DNA of 8,083 nt from JAJPIG01 sp035504735. GTDB lineage: Bacteria > Desulfobacterota > Binatia > Binatales > Binataceae. Every line of letters begins with the position of its first letter. Within the stretch, counting starts at the first letter, position 1. Below the pieces are notes generated by a model, which did no database searches, was not told the origin of the DNA, and saw only the letters and a program-made list of their open reading frames with translations. The stretch lies in assembly GCA_035504735.1 (NCBI GenBank), contig DATJRJ010000052.1:1-8083 (forward strand), read 5' to 3'. The position numbers and the translations under genes were made by a program. Positions 5,738-8,083 of this stretch are shown here, one piece after another.

Positions 5738-7045
5738 ATGATGCCCGAAGCGGCTCCGCCGGTCATGGAACTGCACAAAGTCTGTATGGCCTTCGCCAAG
5801 CCCTCGGGGCAGCCGCTGCCGGTGCTCGCCGACATCGACGTCATGTTGCATGATGGGGAAATCCTTGGGCTCCTCGGCCGGTCGGGCTCGGGGAAATCGA
5901 CAATGCTGCGAATCGCCGGAGGGCTGATCAAAGCAAGTTCGGGGGACGTGCTTTACCGGGGCAAACCACTTACCGGTCCGGCGGAGGGTATCGCCGTGGT
6001 GTTCCAGACCTTCGCCCTCTACCCGTGGCTCACTGTCATCGAGAACGTCGAACTGGGCCTCGACGCGCTTCGCTTGCCGCTAGATGAGGTGCGCCGTCGG
6101 GCGCTGTCGGCGATCGATCTGATCGGTCTCGACGGTTTCCAGTCGGCTTATCCTCGCGAGTTGTCAGGTGGGATGCGCCAGCGGGTTGGCTTCGCTCGAG
6201 CAATCGTCAGCGACCCCGTCCTGCTTCTAATGGACGAACCGTTTTCGGCGCTCGATGTGCTGACGGCCGAGACGCTGCGAACCGATTTTCTCGATCTGTG
6301 GGGTGGGCATCAGCTGCCCACAAAGGCGGTATTGATGGTTACGCACAACATTGAGGAAGCGGTCTTGATGTGCGATCGCATTCTCGTTCTCGGCGCGAAC
6401 CCCGGCCGTATTGCTGCAGAGCTGCCGGTCCCATTGCCCCAGCCGCGCAATCGGCTTGACGCGCCGTTCCACTCTATTGTCGACGAAATTTATTCGATAC
6501 TGACATCGCGGATGGCCGAGGCGATCGGGGTGCAGAGCCGGATCCACGGCGGCTTGGCGCAGCAGCTGCCCGATGTCTCGATCAATAGGATCGGCGGGTT
6601 CATCGAGACCTTAGCCTCACCGAGTTATGGAGGGCATGCGGACATGGCCAAGATAGCGCCACCGCTCGCGCTCGAAATCAACGACCTTTTCCCGATTGCC
6701 GCGGCATTGCACATCCTCGAATTCGCCGAGCTCGAAGACGGTGCGATCAAGCTTACCGCGGCAGGTCGCGTCTTCGCGCAGAGCGGGACGGAGGAGCGCA
6801 AGCGCCTGTTCCGGGAGCACCTTCTCCGCTTCGTCCCGCTGGCAGCTCACATCCGCCGAGTACTCGATGAACGTGAGGAACACCGGGCGCAGCGGGCACG
6901 CTTCGACTATGAGCTACAGGACCATCTGCATCGGACAGAAGCCGACAAGACCTTGCGGGCTGTGATCGGTTGGGGCCGATATGCCGAGCTGTTCGCCTAT
7001 GACGATCGAAGACGCATGTTCAGCCTCGACCATATCGCGCAATAG
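5738..7045 (+). CDS. ABC transporter ATPase with C-terminal AAA-associated domain
   Basis: This is the cytoplasmic ATPase that powers the permease encoded nine bases upstream. Residues 10-240 form a complete nucleotide-binding domain: Walker A GRSGSGKST (47-55), Q-loop Gln90 (VVFQTFALYPW), signature LSGGMRQR (142-149), Walker B LLLMDE (162-167), D-loop SALD and switch His203 (VTHN). All catalytic residues are present. It matches NitT/TauT ATPases (SsuB, TauB, NrtD type). Beyond about residue 275 comes an extra domain of some 150 residues (ALEINDLFPIAAALHILEFA, LTAAGRVFAQ, LRFVPLAAHIRRVLDE), which fits the AAA-associated C-terminal domain found on a subset of these ATPases; it looks like a winged-helix-type sensor, but its ligand is not known. 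The start at 5738 (a second ATG follows at once) has AGGGG at 5727-5731 overlapping the permease stop, suggesting translational coupling. Confidence 0.93.
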   Translation: MMPEAAPPVMELHKVCMAFAKPSGQPLPVLADIDVMLHDGEILGLLGRSGSGKSTMLRIAGGLIKASSGDVLYRGKPLTGPAEGIAVVFQTFALYPWLTVIENVELGLDALRLPLDEVRRRALSAIDLIGLDGFQSAYPRELSGGMRQRVGFARAIVSDPVLLLMDEPFSALDVLTAETLRTDFLDLWGGHQLPTKAVLMVTHNIEEAVLMCDRILVLGANPGRIAAELPVPLPQPRNRLDAPFHSIVDEIYSILTSRMAEAIGVQSRIHGGLAQQLPDVSINRIGGFIETLASPSYGGHADMAKIAPPLALEINDLFPIAAALHILEFAELEDGAIKLTAAGRVFAQSGTEERKRLFREHLLRFVPLAAHIRRVLDEREEHRAQRARFDYELQDHLHRTEADKTLRAVIGWGRYAELFAYDDRRRMFSLDHIAQ

Positions 7046-7092
7046 CAACGTTGGAGATGCCGCCTTGCGCCGTTGCCCTAAATTGGGCCTTT

Positions 7093-7123
7093 CTGGCGCG
7101 TCGGGTACCCCCGAAGTGGCCAG
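7093..7123. terminator. Imperfect hairpin between the convergent ABC operon and cytochrome remnant
   Basis: CTGGC (7093-7097) pairs with GCCAG (7119-7123), and inside it TCGGG (7101-7105) pairs with CCCGA (7110-7114) across a TACC loop. It is placed where a bidirectional terminator would serve the two converging genes. There is no T tract on either side, so support is structural only. Confidence 0.3.
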
Positions 7124-7145
7124 TCCCAGAAGTGCAACTTGGCGA

Positions 7146-7483
7146 TTATTGATCAATCGATCGCGGAGGGGTAAGAATGTAGCTGGCGAGATCAGCCGTT
7201 TGAGCCGCCGTGAGGTCGGGGTATGGCATTTAGGCACAGTAATGACGATGAAGCAGAAAGGTCCAGCGCCAATGCGGTTATGTCTGGTTTATTCGCGATG
7301 TCACGGAAGCTCGGGGCGTAGTGAGGCAGCAGAGGCATAATTGCCTGGTTTGACACGACAACGTGACATACATACATCGCATACGCGAAGCGCGAGGTGA
7401 CGACCCTGCCGTGGATTGCCCTGGTGTTCAGGCTGCTGTGCCCTCACCGCGGCAGCCATGAGCAACAAGGCCAAGACTACCAT
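7146..7483 (-). pseudogene. Degenerate small class I cytochrome c
   Basis: The intact ancestor would be a periplasmic electron carrier of about 110 residues with one covalent heme. The start ATG (7483-7481) gives a signal-peptide-like MVVLALLLMAAAVRAQQ, then GRHLALRVCDVC. At that point ACAT occurs three times in a row on the plus strand (7366-7377). Removing one copy restores CDVCH, the CxxCH heme motif; as it stands, the histidine is lost to a +4 frameshift. The next phase continues HVVVSNQAIMPLLPHYAPSF and RDIANKPDITALAL. A second shift near 7255-7275 and an in-frame TAA at 7230-7232 precede MPYPDLTAAQTADLASYIL, whose Met is the expected sixth heme ligand and which forms the C-terminal helix; the frame ends with TAA at 7148-7146. 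At least three lesions make it a pseudogene. It lies upstream of no gene on its strand and faces the ABC operon. Confidence 0.85.
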
Positions 7484-7612
7484 GAGCCACCCATGGTCAT
7501 CGAAGCCATCCTCGGAGACCGGGAAACCGGCACGAGAACAGCACGATCTGTCGGTGTCGAACGCGGCTGAGACAGCGGGTCTGGCTTCACACTGCAGTAC
7601 CTCTGAATTGTT

Positions 7613-7645
7613 GGCCGGTGGCGAGGTCGCCCTCTGCCACCGGCC
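7613..7645 (-). terminator. Strong hairpin downstream of hsp20
   Basis: GGCCGGTGGC (7613-7622) and GCCACCGGCC (7636-7645) are ten-base exact inverted repeats, and GAG/CTC can extend the stem inside the 13-base loop. It begins 11 bases after the hsp20 stop on the minus strand. No T run follows on either strand, so it may act through stem stability or protect the mRNA end. Confidence 0.6.
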
Positions 7646-7656
7646 ACCTACTGGGA

Positions 7657-8083
7657 TCAGGCGGCGGTCTTGACCTCGATCTTCTGCTGCTTCTGGGCCT
7701 GCGCCGTCTTGGGAAGGGTGATCGTGAGCACGCCCTTTGAGAGATTGGCGGCGATCTTGTCGCGGTCGACGCCATCCGGCAGTGCGAAGGAGCGCTGGAA
7801 CGACCCGTAGGCGCGCTCCGACATGTAGCGGTTCTTGTCACTCTCGTCCTTCTCGTAGCGCTTCTCACCTTTGATGGTGAGCATGTCACCCGAGACGTTC
7901 ACGTCGACATTCTTTTCCTCGAGACCGGGCAACTCGGCCGTGATCGTAAACCCCTTGGCGTCTTCGGTCACGTCAACGGCGGGAGCGGTGAAACTGAACG
8001 AGCTGTCGCTCCGCCAGGGGGCTCGAAATCAAGCAGTCGACGGAACGCCGGCAGACCAAAACCGCCGGCACACCGGTCGAACA
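7657..8083 (-). pseudogene. Hsp20/alpha-crystallin small heat-shock protein, apparent frameshift; 5' end outside window
   Basis: Small heat-shock proteins are ATP-independent cytoplasmic chaperones that hold unfolding proteins. The alpha-crystallin domain is complete from VDVTEDAKGF to the C-terminus: ITAELPGLEEKNVDVNV, LTIKGEKR, SERAYGSFQRSF, the signature ANLSKGVLTITLPK and a C-terminal IEV, the position of the IxI oligomer contact. Stop is TGA at 7659-7657. Upstream, this frame reads PWRSDSSFSFTAPAVDV but hits a TGA at 8031-8029. The neighbouring phase reads GGFGLPAFRRLLDFEPP from the window edge, which is the usual N-terminal arm. The phases meet at a run of five G on the plus strand (8017-8021); one more base there would give DFEPPWRSD without interruption. 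It is either a one-base deletion or a homopolymer sequencing error. A GTG at 7971 could start a shortened 104-aa form lacking the N-terminal arm. Confidence 0.85.

Noticed and set aside
7148..7157. ATTGATCAAT palindrome, half sites resembling an FNR box
   Set aside because: The half sites abut with no spacer, and it lies inside the 3' end of the cytochrome remnant.
7301..7483. Possible 60-aa secreted cysteine-containing peptide on the minus strand
   Set aside because: Its hydrophobic N-terminus and CDVC are the signal peptide and half heme motif of the frameshifted cytochrome c; the sequence after the frameshift is noise.
7519..7530. CCGG-GAAA-CCGG mini-hairpin
   Set aside because: Four pairs only, no T tract, and no clear relation to a gene end; probably chance in GC-rich DNA.
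1..8083. Mobile elements, CRISPR arrays, tRNA or rRNA genes
   Set aside because: I saw no transposase or integrase motif, no regularly spaced repeats, and no tRNA-like or rRNA-like sequence on either strand.

Overview
The window reads as a GC-rich alphaproteobacterial chromosome segment, most like Bradyrhizobium, Rhodopseudomonas or a relative. This rests on codon style, remembered similarity of the proteins to that group, and FNR/FixK-type operators. No search was run, so the taxonomy is inference. The gene mix (PEP synthase, PfkB-type phosphofructokinase, CBS-domain protein, small cytochrome c, Hsp20, SBP-less ABC transporter) resembles the low-oxygen or stress islands these bacteria carry under FixK/FNR control.

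Layout, left to right. Positions 1-1110 (+) hold the 3' part of ppsA, followed 46 bp later by pfkB (1157-2101, +). Next comes a FixK-like box (2166-2179) and a 102-aa protein of unknown function (2239-2547, +). A two-CBS-domain gene follows (2613-3028, +), broken by an in-frame TGA and a frameshift. Positions 3029-3239 hold no gene I can defend. A 191-aa protein of unknown function lies on the minus strand (3240-3815). The 176-bp divergent promoter region after it carries two FixK-like boxes (3875-3888 and 3922-3935). It separates that gene from a two-gene ABC operon on the plus strand: a double-length fused permease (3992-5728) and an ATPase with a C-terminal accessory domain (5738-7045). On the minus strand at the right are the remains of a small cytochrome c gene (7146-7483) and an Hsp20 gene (from 7657 past the right edge) with an apparent one-base frameshift.

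How the parts fit. Three operators of the form TTGAT-NCAG-RTCAW sit 63-67 nt (box centre to start codon) upstream of three different genes. This suggests one oxygen- or redox-responsive regulator drives the 102-aa gene (with the CBS gene behind it), the 191-aa gene and the ABC operon. ppsA and pfkB catalyse opposing steps around the glycolysis/gluconeogenesis branch and would tune carbon flow. The ABC pair has no substrate-binding protein here, and its substrate is unknown.

The most striking point is decay. Three of the nine genes (CBS, cytochrome c, hsp20) carry disabling lesions, while the ABC operon, pfkB and both unknown-function genes look intact. Either the island is losing its respiratory and stress part, or some lesions (above all the one in the hsp20 homopolymer) are sequencing or assembly errors. 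The strongest novelty candidates are the two unknown-function proteins and the SBP-less transporter sharing FixK-like promoters.
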